Shown: one piece after another, positions 1 to 9,018 of the stretch
How positions within the stretch are numbered: position 1 is the stretch's first letter
Layout of the letters: every line of letters starts with the position of its first letter
Origin: Actinomycetes bacterium
Lineage (GTDB): Bacteria; Actinomycetota; Actinomycetes; Propionibacteriales; Nocardioidaceae
DNA: 64,000 bases
Direction: 5' to 3'
NCBI GenBank assembly: GCA_023460975.1
Contig: JAEWOG010000092.1
Location: 186,001 to 250,000 of the forward strand
The notes under the pieces: generated by a model
Told to the model about the DNA's origin: nothing
Database searches by the model: none
The model's input: the letters and a program-made list of their open reading frames with translations, nothing else
Made by a program: the position numbers and the translations under genes

Positions 1-749
1 TGCACGGCCTCACGCGCGTGTTCGGTGGCACCTTCCTGCAGTTCTCGGACTACATGCGCCCGTCGGTGCGTCTGGCTGCACTGATGGAGGTCCCCACCAT
101 CTACGTGTGGACCCACGACTCCGTGGGTCTGGGCGAGGACGGTCCCACGCACCAGCCGATCGAGCACCTCGCGGCTCTGCGCGCCATCCCGGGTCTGGAC
201 GTGATCCGGCCTGCTGACGCCAACGAGACGGTGGCGGCCTGGTCCGCGGTCCTCCAGCAGAACTCCCGGCCCTCCGCGCTGTGCCTGAGCCGTCAGAACC
301 TGCCCACCTTCCCGCGTGGCGAGGACGGCTTCGCGACCACCGACGGTGTCGCTCGCGGCGGGTACGTGCTGCTCGACACCGACGGCACCCCCGACGTGAT
401 CCTCGTCGGCACGGGCTCCGAGGTTCAGCTGGCAGTGGCCGCCCGCGAGCAGTTGGCCGCAGAGGGCATCTCGGCGCGCGTCGTGTCGATGCCGTGCCGC
501 GAGTGGTTCGACGCCCAGGACGCCGACTACCGCGCCACGGTGCTGCCGAGCACGGTTCGCGCCCGCGTTGCGGTCGAGGCCGGTGTCGCCCAGGGCTGGC
601 GCGAGGTGGTGGGCGACGCGGGTCGCATCATCTCGATCGAGCAGTTCGGCGCCAGCGCAGATCCGGCCCGGATCTTCTCCGAGTACGGCGTCACCGCTGA
701 GGCCGTGGCCGACGCGGCGCGCCAGAGCATCGCCCAGGCGCGTGCCTGA
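1..749 (+). CDS. tkt: transketolase, C-terminal part (5' end outside window)
   Basis: Transketolase moves two-carbon units between sugar phosphates in the non-oxidative pentose phosphate pathway, using thiamine diphosphate. The reading frame is open from base 3 and about 248 residues are visible, starting at HGLTRVFGGTFLQF; the real start lies upstream of the window. The conserved stretch HDSVGLGEDGPTHQPIEHL, followed by RAIPGLDVIRPADANE, is typical of the transketolase pyrimidine-binding domain, and the C-terminal transketolase domain follows. It is the first visible member of a plus-strand run with tal, pgi, zwf, opcA and pgl. A GC-rich hairpin separates it from tal. Confidence 0.96.
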   Translation, partial: HGLTRVFGGTFLQFSDYMRPSVRLAALMEVPTIYVWTHDSVGLGEDGPTHQPIEHLAALRAIPGLDVIRPADANETVAAWSAVLQQNSRPSALCLSRQNLPTFPRGEDGFATTDGVARGGYVLLDTDGTPDVILVGTGSEVQLAVAAREQLAAEGISARVVSMPCREWFDAQDADYRATVLPSTVRARVAVEAGVAQGWREVVGDAGRIISIEQFGASADPARIFSEYGVTAEAVADAARQSIAQARA

Positions 750-793
750 AGCACCCTGCACGCGGTAGAACTGACACGACGGACATTACGAAC

Positions 794-822
794 GGCTGCG
801 GCCCGCGACCCGGGCCGCAGCC
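794..822 (+). terminator. GC-rich hairpin between tkt and tal
   Basis: Two perfect 12-base arms (794-805 and 811-822, GGCTGCGGCCCG and its complement) enclose a 5-base loop. There is no T-run. The tal ribosome binding site AGGAGG begins about 5 bases after the stem. It may be a partial terminator or an mRNA processing/stability element that sets tkt and tal levels apart. Confidence 0.55.
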
Positions 823-836
823 CGCCAGGAGGCGGC

Positions 837-1946
837 ATGACTGACCCACTGAAGGCTCTCTCCGACGCAGGCGTCTCGATCTGGCTCGACGACCTGTCGC
901 GCGAGCGCCTCGAAACCGGCAACCTCGCCGAGCTCGTCGCGACCTCACACGTCGTGGGCGTGACCACCAACCCGGCGATCTTCCAGTCCGCACTCAGCGA
1001 CGGCGAACGCTACGACGCACAGCTGCGTGAGCTCGTGGCCGGCGGGGCTGACGTCGACGCCGTGGTCACCGAACTGACCACGACCGACGTGCGTGAGGCG
1101 TGCGACGTCCTCGCCGACGTGGCAGCGGCCACGGATGGCGTGGACGGACGCGTGTCCATCGAGGTGTCCCCCGATCTGGCCCACGACACCGCCGCAACGC
1201 TCGCGCAGGCCCACGAGCTGTGGGACAAGGTGGGCAAGGACAACGTGCTCATCAAGATCCCCGGCACCGAGGCCGGCTGGCCCGCCATCACCGAGGCCAT
1301 CGGTGAGGGGATCTCCGTCAACGTCACGCTGATCTTCGGCCTGGACCAGTACCGCCACGTCATGGAGGCGTACGTCGCGGGCCTGGAGAAGGCTGCAGCG
1401 GCCGGGCGCGACCTGTCCACCATTCACTCGGTGGCCTCGTTCTTCATTTCCCGCGTGGACACGGAGATCGACAAGCGCCTCGAAGCAGTGGGGACGCCTC
1501 AGGCCCTTGAGCTGCGCGGGCGTGCAGGTCTGGCCAATGCTCGCCTCGCGTTCGAGGCGTACGAGGCCTTCTTCTCGGGCGAGCGGTGGGAAGCCCTGGC
1601 TGCGCGCGGGGCCCGCGCGCAGCGCCCGCTCTGGGCGTCGACGGGGGTGAAGAACCCCGCCTACCCCGACACGCTGTACGTCACGGAGTTGGTCACGGCG
1701 GGCACCGTCAACACGATGCCTGAGAAGACGCTGCAGGCCGCCGCCGACCACGGTGAGGTCACGGGTGACACCATCCGAGGCACCTACGCCCAGGCGCACG
1801 CGGACATGGACGCCCTCGCGGCCGCTGGCATCGACTACGACGACGTCATTGACCTGCTGATCGACGAAGGGGTCACCAAGTTCGTCGACGCATGGCACGA
1901 ACTCCTGGCCAGCGTCCGCGAGCAGGTGGAGAAGGCCCGCGCGTGA
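837..1946 (+). CDS. tal: transaldolase
   Basis: Transaldolase transfers the dihydroxyacetone unit between sedoheptulose 7-phosphate and glyceraldehyde 3-phosphate. The 369-residue length fits the longer actinobacterial form. The N-terminal motif GVTTNPAIFQ (residues 41-50) and VLIKIPGT are visible; the Schiff-base lysine should be Lys140. A strong AGGAGG lies just before the ATG. Its last bases overlap the pgi start (GTGA), so the two are probably translationally coupled. It is a separate protein, not fused to pgi as in some bacteria. Confidence 0.97.
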   Translation: MTDPLKALSDAGVSIWLDDLSRERLETGNLAELVATSHVVGVTTNPAIFQSALSDGERYDAQLRELVAGGADVDAVVTELTTTDVREACDVLADVAAATDGVDGRVSIEVSPDLAHDTAATLAQAHELWDKVGKDNVLIKIPGTEAGWPAITEAIGEGISVNVTLIFGLDQYRHVMEAYVAGLEKAAAAGRDLSTIHSVASFFISRVDTEIDKRLEAVGTPQALELRGRAGLANARLAFEAYEAFFSGERWEALAARGARAQRPLWASTGVKNPAYPDTLYVTELVTAGTVNTMPEKTLQAAADHGEVTGDTIRGTYAQAHADMDALAAAGIDYDDVIDLLIDEGVTKFVDAWHELLASVREQVEKARA

Positions 1947-3610
1947 CGTCGCGGCCGGTGGATCCGACCACGACCGGCGCCTGGGCCCGCCTGGGCGAGC
2001 TCGCCCGGTGCGATGCCCCCGACCTGCGCACACGCTTCGCCGACGATCCGGACCGCGCGCGGCGCTGGACCTTCGACGCCGCCGACCTCCATGTCGACCT
2101 GTCGCGCAACCTCCTCGACGAGGACGTCGTGGCAGCGTTGCTGGGTCTGGCAGAGGAGACCGGCGTCGCGGCGCGACGTGAGGCCATGTTTGCCGGGGAG
2201 CGGGTCAACGTCACCGAGGATCGCTCGGTCCTGCACACCGCCCTTCGCCGTCCCCGCACCGACTCGCTCACCGTCGAGGGATCCGATGTGGTCGCTCAGG
2301 TGCACGACGTGCTCGACCGGATGTACGCGTTCGCCGACCAGGTCAGGTCCGGCGAGTGGCGCGGCTGGACGGGCCACGAGATTCGTACGGTGGTGAACCT
2401 CGGGATCGGGGGCTCCGACCTCGGCCCGGCCATGGCGTACGAGGCTCTGGCTGCCTACCGCCACCCCGACCTGTCGGTCCGCTTCATCAGCAACATCGAC
2501 CCAACGGACGCCACACAAGCACTGGCGGGGCTCGATCCGCGTACGACCTTGTTCATCGTCTCCAGCAAGACCTTCACGACGCTGGAAACCCTGACCAACG
2601 CACGTGTGTGCCGCCAATGGCTGCTCGAGGGCCTCGCCGAGTACGGCCTGGCCGAGGCAGACACATCGGGCGCAGTGGCTCGACACTTCGTGGCGGTCTC
2701 GACCAACCTGGAGGCTGTCGCCGACTTCGGCATCGATCCAGCCAACGCGTTCGGTTTCTGGGACTGGGTGGGCGGCCGCTACTCCCTCGACTCCGCGATC
2801 GGCACCTCGCTCGCCCTTGCCGTCGGACCCGAGCGTTTCGCGGAGTTCCTGGCCGGGTTCCACGCCATGGACCGACACTTCGTCGAGTCGCCCGCCGAGC
2901 GCAATGTGCCGCTCCTCATGGGGTTGCTCAACGTCTGGTACGTGAACTTCCTGGGAGCTCAGGCCCACGCGGTGCTCCCCTACTCACAACTGCTCCACCG
3001 CTTCCCCGCCTATCTCCAGCAGCTCACGATGGAGTCGAACGGCAAGCGCGTGCGCGCCGACGGCTCGCCGCTGTCGCACGCGACGGGCGAGATCTTCTGG
3101 GGTGAGCCGGGCACCAACGGGCAGCACGCGTTCTATCAACTTCTCCACCAGGGCACCCTGCTGGTGCCGGCGGACTTCATCGGCTTCGCCAACCCGTCGT
3201 ACGCCGTGGCCGAGGGCGGCACCGACCTGCACCAACTGCTCATCGCCAACCTGCTCGCCCAGACGAAGGCGCTGGCATTCGGGCGGACGGACGCCGAGGT
3301 GCGCGCCGAGGGCACACCCGAGGCGCTGGTCGCGGCGCGGGTCTCGCCGGGCAACCGGCCCACCACCACCGTCCTGGCCGACCAGCTCACGCCCGCGGTC
3401 CTGGGCCAGCTGATCGCCCTCTACGAGCACATCACGTTCGTCCAGGGCGCCGTGTGGGGTGTGGACAGCTTCGACCAGTGGGGCGTGGAGCTCGGCAAGC
3501 AGATGGCCACAGCCATCGGCCCCGCGCTCGACGGCGACCCAACGGCGCTGGACGCCCAGGACAGCGCCACCAGAGCTCTCGTCGACTGGTACAGGGAGAA
3601 CCGCCGATGA
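1943..3610 (+). CDS. pgi: glucose-6-phosphate isomerase
   Basis: Interconverts glucose 6-phosphate and fructose 6-phosphate, linking glycolysis/gluconeogenesis with the pentose phosphate genes around it. The protein is 555 residues. The isomerase signature GGRYSLDSAIG and the catalytic region GQHAFYQLLHQGT are visible, as is NLGIGGSDLGPAMA. I chose the GTG at 1943 because it overlaps the tal stop codon by four bases and the protein then begins at the family's usual place; the frame stays open further upstream inside tal but without a better start. Confidence 0.96.
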   Translation: MTSRPVDPTTTGAWARLGELARCDAPDLRTRFADDPDRARRWTFDAADLHVDLSRNLLDEDVVAALLGLAEETGVAARREAMFAGERVNVTEDRSVLHTALRRPRTDSLTVEGSDVVAQVHDVLDRMYAFADQVRSGEWRGWTGHEIRTVVNLGIGGSDLGPAMAYEALAAYRHPDLSVRFISNIDPTDATQALAGLDPRTTLFIVSSKTFTTLETLTNARVCRQWLLEGLAEYGLAEADTSGAVARHFVAVSTNLEAVADFGIDPANAFGFWDWVGGRYSLDSAIGTSLALAVGPERFAEFLAGFHAMDRHFVESPAERNVPLLMGLLNVWYVNFLGAQAHAVLPYSQLLHRFPAYLQQLTMESNGKRVRADGSPLSHATGEIFWGEPGTNGQHAFYQLLHQGTLLVPADFIGFANPSYAVAEGGTDLHQLLIANLLAQTKALAFGRTDAEVRAEGTPEALVAARVSPGNRPTTTVLADQLTPAVLGQLIALYEHITFVQGAVWGVDSFDQWGVELGKQMATAIGPALDGDPTALDAQDSATRALVDWYRENRR

Positions 3611-5130
3611 CTCGACGCAACCCGCTGCGTGACTCCGAGGACCGACGCCTGCCCCGGATCGCAGGGCCCTGCGTCCTCGTGCTCTTCGGCGTCACCGGCG
3701 ACCTGTCGCGCAAGAAGGTCATGCCGGCCATCTACGACCTCGCCAACCGTGGCCTCCTGCCACCGGGCTTCAGCCTCGTCGGCTACGCACGGCGCGACTG
3801 GGCCGACCAGGACTTCGCCCAGATCGTGTACGAGGCGGTCAAGGAGCACGCGCGCACTGAGTTCCGTGAGGATGTGTGGCGCCAACTCGCCGAAGGGTTC
3901 CGCTTCGTCCCCGGGAGCTTCGACGACGACACGGCCTTCGAGACGTTGCGCCTGACGATCGAGGAGCTCGAGCGCACGCGCGGCACGGGCGGCAACACGG
4001 CCTTCTACCTCGCGATCCCGCCCGGCTTGTTCGGCACCGTGACCCAGCAGCTCCACGAGCACGGCCTGGCCGACGCCGGCCCCGGGCAGTGGCGCCGCGT
4101 CGTCGTGGAGAAGCCCTTCGGTCACGACCTCGCCTCTGCGCGCGAGCTGAATGCGACCCTCGACGGCGTCTTCCCCAGCGGGTCGATCTTCCGCATCGAC
4201 CACTACCTCGGCAAGGAGACCGTCCAGAACGTCCTCGCCCTGCGGTTCGCCAACACGCTGTGGGAGCCGATCTGGAACGCCAACTACGTCGACCACGTGC
4301 AGATCACGATGGCTGAGGACATCGGGATCGGCGGGCGGGCCGGCTACTACGACGGCATCGGCGCGGCTCGGGACGTCATCCAGAACCACCTCCTCCAACT
4401 CATGGCCCTCGTCGCGATGGAGGAACCCTCCCAGTTCGACGCCGACAGCCTGCGCCACGAGAAGGAGAAGGTGCTGGGTTCGGTGGTCCTCCCCCGACGC
4501 CTCGACCTGCACACGGCCCGAGGTCAGTACACCCCCGGGTGGCAGGGCGGCGTCGAGGTCACGGGATTCCTCCAGGAGGAAGGGATCCCGCACGACTCGC
4601 GCACCGAGACGTACGCGGCGATCCGCCTCGACATCGCCAACCGACGCTGGGCTGGCGTTCCGTTCTACCTGCGCGCCGGCAAGCGCCTGGGGCGCCGGGT
4701 CACCGAGGTCGCCATCGTCTTCAAGCGTGCGCCCCACGTGCCGTTCTCCCAGAACGCCACCGAGGAGCTCACCTCGAACGCCATCGTGATCAGGGTGCAG
4801 CCGGACGAGGGCATGACCGTACGGTTCGGGTCCAAGGTCCCCGGCACGTCCATGGAGATCCGTGACGTCAACATGGACTTCGACTACGGCGACTCCTTCA
4901 CCGAGGCCAGCCCCGAGGCGTACGAGCGGCTCATCCTCGACGTCCTGCTCGGGGATCCGCCGCTGTTCCCACGGCACGAGGAAGTCGAGCTGTCGTGGCG
5001 GATCCTCGATCCGATCCTGCGCGCGTGGGAGCGCAAGGGGAGCCCTGAGGGCTACGAGTCGGGCACCTGGGGACCCGCCTCGGCGGACGCGATGCTTGCC
5101 CGTGACGGACGCACCTGGCGGAGGCCCTGA
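3607..5130 (+). CDS. zwf: glucose-6-phosphate 1-dehydrogenase
   Basis: Oxidises glucose 6-phosphate to 6-phosphogluconolactone with NADP, the entry step of the oxidative pentose phosphate pathway. The 507-residue protein has the N-terminal nucleotide-binding motif GVTGDLSRKK and the active-site signature RIDHYLGKETVQN. The ATG overlaps the pgi stop (ATGA). The following opcA overlaps the zwf stop by one base, so pgi, zwf and opcA appear to be translated as a coupled unit. Confidence 0.97.
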   Translation: MTRRNPLRDSEDRRLPRIAGPCVLVLFGVTGDLSRKKVMPAIYDLANRGLLPPGFSLVGYARRDWADQDFAQIVYEAVKEHARTEFREDVWRQLAEGFRFVPGSFDDDTAFETLRLTIEELERTRGTGGNTAFYLAIPPGLFGTVTQQLHEHGLADAGPGQWRRVVVEKPFGHDLASARELNATLDGVFPSGSIFRIDHYLGKETVQNVLALRFANTLWEPIWNANYVDHVQITMAEDIGIGGRAGYYDGIGAARDVIQNHLLQLMALVAMEEPSQFDADSLRHEKEKVLGSVVLPRRLDLHTARGQYTPGWQGGVEVTGFLQEEGIPHDSRTETYAAIRLDIANRRWAGVPFYLRAGKRLGRRVTEVAIVFKRAPHVPFSQNATEELTSNAIVIRVQPDEGMTVRFGSKVPGTSMEIRDVNMDFDYGDSFTEASPEAYERLILDVLLGDPPLFPRHEEVELSWRILDPILRAWERKGSPEGYESGTWGPASADAMLARDGRTWRRP

Positions 5131-6035
5131 TGATCGAGCTGATCGACACCAACTCGGCAGCGATCGCCGCAGCGTTCGTGAAGGATCGTCGCCGCGCCGG
5201 GAGCCCAGCCATGGGCATGGTCATGACCCTCATCATCGTCGTCGAGGAGGAGTCTGCCGAGGAGACCATGGCTGTGGCCCGCAAGGCCACGCGCGAGCAT
5301 CCCTCGCGCGTACTGGGGGTCATCCTGGGTGACGCGCGGGGCAAGGCCTCGGTCAACGCCCAGGTGGGCGTCGGACGCAACTGGGGCGGCGAGGCCGCCG
5401 TGATCCGCCTGCGCGGAGAGGCCGTACGCCACTCCGAGTCGGTCGTCCTGCCCCTCCTGCTCCCGGACTCCCCCGTGGTCGTGTGGTGGGCCAGCAAGGC
5501 ACCCTCGGATCCTGCCGGTGATCGGCTCGGAGCCCTCGCCACCCGCCGCATCACCGACATCAGCCTGGGGCGCGCACGCCGCCGAGCCCTGCTGCAGCAG
5601 TGCGAGCACTACTCCCCCGGCAACACCGACCTCGCCTGGACGAGGCTGACCTTGTGGCGGGCCCTGCTGGCCGCATCCCTCGACCAGTACCCCGAGAAGG
5701 TGCACGCCGCCTCCATCGCCACCGAGCGGGGACATCCCAGCGCAGACCTGTTGCGCGCCTGGCTCACCGACCGCCTGGGCATCGACGTGGAGTTGCGCGC
5801 CTCCGACGGGCCCGCCATCACCGAGGTCCGCCTCGACCTGGCCTCGGGACCGATCGTCGTGTCCCGTCCCGACGGTCGCAACGCGGTCCTCACCTCCCCC
5901 CACCGTCCCGAACGCACGGCAGCGCTGCGGATTCGCGAACTCCCCGAGCTCATCGCCGAGGAGCTGCGACACCTCGATGCCGACGACGTGTACGCCGCGA
6001 CGCTGCGTCGCCTCGTCCGCTTGGAGGGCGCGTGA
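5130..6035 (+). CDS. opcA: glucose-6-phosphate dehydrogenase assembly protein OpcA
   Basis: OpcA proteins help assemble or activate glucose-6-phosphate dehydrogenase. The 301-residue protein starts MIELIDTNSAAIAAAFV and contains the conserved family stretch VHAASIATERGHPSADLL. It has no catalytic motif. Its position directly after zwf, sharing one base with the zwf stop, is the usual actinobacterial arrangement. The next gene, pgl, starts inside the opcA stop region (GTGA). Confidence 0.93.
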   Translation: MIELIDTNSAAIAAAFVKDRRRAGSPAMGMVMTLIIVVEEESAEETMAVARKATREHPSRVLGVILGDARGKASVNAQVGVGRNWGGEAAVIRLRGEAVRHSESVVLPLLLPDSPVVVWWASKAPSDPAGDRLGALATRRITDISLGRARRRALLQQCEHYSPGNTDLAWTRLTLWRALLAASLDQYPEKVHAASIATERGHPSADLLRAWLTDRLGIDVELRASDGPAITEVRLDLASGPIVVSRPDGRNAVLTSPHRPERTAALRIRELPELIAEELRHLDADDVYAATLRRLVRLEGA

Positions 6036-6781
6036 GCGGCCTGCGCTCGCAGCGCCCTGCGGCCGAGCTGCGTGTGCACGAGGACCTCGACGGCCTCTTC
6101 GGCGACTGTGCCTCGTGGTTCCTCGCGCGCCTGGAGGCGGCGCAGGCGGCCGGGCGCGAGCCCAACGTGGGTCTCACTGGCGGCAGCCTCGCCAGCGACT
6201 TCCACGCGGAGGTCGTACGCCGGGCACCGGCCAGCACCGTGGACTTCTCCCGCGTGGTCTTCTGGTGGGGAGACGAGCGGTTCGTGGCGTCCGACGACCC
6301 CGACCGCAACGACCTGGCGGCGCTGACCTCCCTCCTGGAGCCGCTGGGAGTGCCCGCATCACAGATCCACCGCGTCCCCGCGGCCGACGAGGTGCCCGAC
6401 GTGGCCGCAGCGGCCGACGCGTACGGCACCGCCATCCGCACCCACGGGGCTGGCGAGTTCGAGGTGGTTCTGTTCGGGCTGGGGCCCGACGGACACGTGG
6501 CCAGCCTGTTCCCGCACCACCGGGCCCTCGACATCGCCGATGCCATCGCCGTACCAGTGACCCGGGCCCCGAAGCCGCCGCCAGAGCGCGTGAGCCTCAC
6601 CTTCGAAGCATTCGAACGCAGCCGAGCGGTGGCCTTCCTCGTCTCGGGCGAGGCCAAGGCCGACGCCGTGGCACGGGCGTGGTCCGATGGCCCCGTCTCC
6701 GACTGCCCCGCCCGCGGCGTGGCCGGTCAGGAAGAGACGGTCTGGTTCACAGACTCGCTCGCCGCGCGTTCGCTGGCGTAG
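6032..6781 (+). CDS. pgl: 6-phosphogluconolactonase
   Basis: Hydrolyses 6-phosphogluconolactone, the product of Zwf. The protein is 249 residues from the GTG at 6032, which overlaps the opcA stop. It shows the SOL/DevB family blocks GLTGGSLA, WWGDERFVASDDPDRN and LFGLGPDGHVASLFP. Its 3' end runs into the convergent ceramidase-like gene: the two coding regions overlap by 55 bp, so no separate terminator can lie between them. Confidence 0.95.
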   Translation: MSGLRSQRPAAELRVHEDLDGLFGDCASWFLARLEAAQAAGREPNVGLTGGSLASDFHAEVVRRAPASTVDFSRVVFWWGDERFVASDDPDRNDLAALTSLLEPLGVPASQIHRVPAADEVPDVAAAADAYGTAIRTHGAGEFEVVLFGLGPDGHVASLFPHHRALDIADAIAVPVTRAPKPPPERVSLTFEAFERSRAVAFLVSGEAKADAVARAWSDGPVSDCPARGVAGQEETVWFTDSLAARSLA

Positions 6782-7557
6782 AGGCGGAACAGCAGGTACG
6801 CGGCCACGGCGCACAGCAGGTGCCATGCAGCGTGCGCCTGCCAGATCGAATGCGGGTCGCACCAACCGTGCTGACCGGCGTTCCAGATCGCGAACGCCAC
6901 CAGCAGCGTGCCGACTGCGGCATAGCCCCACCGGCGGTCGGTGACGAGTGCCGTGGTGGAGCGGATGCGCAACTCGCCGACGAGCGCCACCACCAACAAC
7001 GCAAGGAACGCGATGTTGCCGGGGTGCAGGAGCACGGGCACTTCGTAGGGCAGGAGCCCGACACCTTCACACAGCACCACCAGGGCCACGAACACCGCCA
7101 CGAAACGCGTCGAGGACCAGCCCAGCACCCGGGCCCAGGCGTAGGCCGCGGCATAGGAGGCGATGAGGTACATGCTCGTCATGTCGAGCAGTCCGCCGAG
7201 CTCGGACTCCGTCGCATGCATGGCCGCGCTGGCAGGCCCCAGCAGCACCACGACGCACGCCAGCACGGTGACCAGGGCCCGCGACGCCCCCATCGTGTGC
7301 CCCAGCAGCTCCCGGCGGCGCGCTCGCCACCCGATCAGGAGTCCGGCAACGACGAATCCCGCATTGGACAGAGTGTTCGCGGGCTGACGCAGGATCGTGT
7401 CGGAACGCTCGCAGAAGTTGGCCCCCCGGTCCGCGTCGGGACCCAGCCAGCCGTAGGCGACCGCGAGCGCGAGCAGCGCGATGGACACCACGGCGCTCGC
7501 GCACGCGGCGACAAACGGGACCCAGTCCCGGGCGCGCTTGAAGCCCTCAGCAGACAC
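6727..7557 (-). CDS. ceramidase-like (CREST superfamily) integral membrane protein
   Basis: A 276-residue hydrophobic protein with about seven predicted membrane segments. Alkaline ceramidase/CREST family landmarks are present: FCERS followed by QPANTLSNAGF, an SAAMHAT segment with a downstream GGLLDM, and HAAWHLLCA near the C-terminus. These His/Asp/Ser residues would form the zinc-dependent hydrolase site. The natural substrate in bacteria is not known. It lies 20 bp after rbpA on the same strand and overlaps the end of pgl tail to tail. Confidence 0.8.
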   Translation of the reverse strand: MSAEGFKRARDWVPFVAACASAVVSIALLALAVAYGWLGPDADRGANFCERSDTILRQPANTLSNAGFVVAGLLIGWRARRRELLGHTMGASRALVTVLACVVVLLGPASAAMHATESELGGLLDMTSMYLIASYAAAYAWARVLGWSSTRFVAVFVALVVLCEGVGLLPYEVPVLLHPGNIAFLALLVVALVGELRIRSTTALVTDRRWGYAAVGTLLVAFAIWNAGQHGWCDPHSIWQAHAAWHLLCAVAAYLLFRLYASERAASESVNQTVSS

Positions 7558-7577
7558 GGCGCGCGCGCCAGCGTCTC

Positions 7578-7937
7578 TCAGAAGACGATGTCGCCGGACT
7601 TGCGACGGCTGCGCAGGAGCGCCACCGCCTCGTCCAGGATGTCGGCCGCCTCCGAGTCCGAACGGCGCTCCTTCACGTACGCGAGGTGCGTCTTGTACGG
7701 CTCATTCTTGGGTGCCGGAGGCGGGTTCTCGGCGTCCATGCTCGCCGGCAGGCCGCACTTGGGGCAGTCCCACGACTCCGGGACCACTGCCTCCACGGAG
7801 AACGCCACCACGGACCGGTGCTCACGTCCGCAGTAGTACGTCACTGCCTGCCGCGGAGCGGCCTCGCCGCGCTCGGCCTCGCCCATGGGGCCGGCCCCGA
7901 CGCGACTGCCACGAATGGCGTTTCCAGCACCAGCCAC
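7578..7937 (-). CDS. rbpA: RNA polymerase-binding protein RbpA
   Basis: RbpA is an actinobacterial transcription factor that binds RNA polymerase and the principal sigma factor and stabilises open complexes. The 119-residue protein has the core TYYCGREHRSVVAFS, the pair CPKCG, and the basic C-terminal part KTHLAYVKERRSDSEA. I chose the GTG at 7937 over longer frames because AGGAG sits 8 bases upstream and the product then begins MAGAGNAIRGSR as in the family. secG lies just upstream on the same strand. Confidence 0.94.
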   Translation of the reverse strand: MAGAGNAIRGSRVGAGPMGEAERGEAAPRQAVTYYCGREHRSVVAFSVEAVVPESWDCPKCGLPASMDAENPPPAPKNEPYKTHLAYVKERRSDSEAADILDEAVALLRSRRKSGDIVF

Positions 7938-7953
7938 CAGCACTACTCCTTCG

Positions 7954-8193
7954 TCAAGAGCCCTGGTAGGCCATGAGCAGGCCGAGGGCGATGATGCACG
8001 CGAACCAGATGATGCCGATCCCGACCGTGAAACGGTCGAGGTTGCGCTCAGCCACCGAGGAGCCACCCAGGCTGCTCGAGACGCCGCCGCCGAACATGTC
8101 CGACAGACCACCGCCACGCCCCTTGTGCAGAAGCACGAGGAGGATCAGGAGGAGGCTCGTGATGACGAGCAGGACGGTGAAAAGAGGTACCAC
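7954..8193 (-). CDS. secG: preprotein translocase subunit SecG
   Basis: Small subunit of the SecYEG translocon. The 79-residue protein has two membrane segments (about residues 4-21 and 56-75) separated by the conserved loop HKGRGGGLSDMFGGG. It starts with GTG at 8193. The tpiA-secG order is the standard Gram-positive arrangement and supports co-transcription with the gap-pgk-tpiA group. Confidence 0.95.
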   Translation of the reverse strand: MVPLFTVLLVITSLLLILLVLLHKGRGGGLSDMFGGGVSSSLGGSSVAERNLDRFTVGIGIIWFACIIALGLLMAYQGS

Positions 8194-8224
8194 GCGCTGA
8201 ACCTTATGCCATAGGGGCCAGTGC

Positions 8225-9016
8225 TCAGAGCACTGGCAGGTCGTAGAAGCGGCAAATTCCGGCGAATTCCTCGGCGTCGAGGCTCGCGCCGCCGACGAGG
8301 GCGCCGTCGACGTCCGCCTTCTCCATGATGCCGGCCACGTTCGCCGCCTTCACCGAGCCGCCGTACAGGACGCGCACACCATCGGCCGCCTCGTCGCCCC
8401 ACACCTCGCGCACACGGCCACGGATGGCCGCGCACACCTCCTGGGCATCCTCGGGCGTCGCGACCTCGCCGGTGCCGATCGCCCAGACGGGCTCGTACGC
8501 GATCACCAGTCCGGCCACCTGCTCGGCCGTGAAGTCGGCGAGCGACCCGTCGACCTGCGCCAGCGTGTAGGAGACGTGCTCGCCGGCCTTGCGGACCTCG
8601 AGCCCCTCACCCACGCAGACGATGGGCGTCATGCCCTGAGCCAGAGCCTTGTGAGCCTTGGTGTTGACCAGGGCGTCCGACTCAGCGTGGTACTCGCGGC
8701 GCTCCGAGTGGCCGACCACGACGTACGCGCAGCCCAGCTTGGCGAGCATGGACGCTGCCACCTCGCCCGTGTAGGCGCCCGAGTCGTGCGCGGAGACGTC
8801 CTGGGCTCCGAAACCGATCGACAGGCGGTCGCCGTCGATGAGGGTCTGCACGGAGCGGATGTCGGTGAACGGCGGCACCACGACGACCTCGGCCTTCGCG
8901 AAGTCGTGGCGCTTGTCGGCCAGCGTCCACGCCAGCTTCTGCACCAGGACCACGGCCTCCTGGTGGTTGAGGTTCATCTTCCAGTTGCCCGCCATCAGCG
9001 GGGTGCGCGAAGCCAT
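8225..9016 (-). CDS. tpiA: triosephosphate isomerase
   Basis: Interconverts dihydroxyacetone phosphate and glyceraldehyde 3-phosphate. The 263-residue protein begins with the substrate-binding GNWKMN stretch and contains the catalytic His region GHSERR and the catalytic Glu signature AYEPVWAIGTG. Its ATG lies two bases after the pgk stop codon. It is part of the gap-pgk-tpiA-secG run. Confidence 0.97.
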   Translation of the reverse strand: MASRTPLMAGNWKMNLNHQEAVVLVQKLAWTLADKRHDFAKAEVVVVPPFTDIRSVQTLIDGDRLSIGFGAQDVSAHDSGAYTGEVAASMLAKLGCAYVVVGHSERREYHAESDALVNTKAHKALAQGMTPIVCVGEGLEVRKAGEHVSYTLAQVDGSLADFTAEQVAGLVIAYEPVWAIGTGEVATPEDAQEVCAAIRGRVREVWGDEAADGVRVLYGGSVKAANVAGIMEKADVDGALVGGASLDAEEFAGICRFYDLPVL

Positions 9017-9018
9017 GA

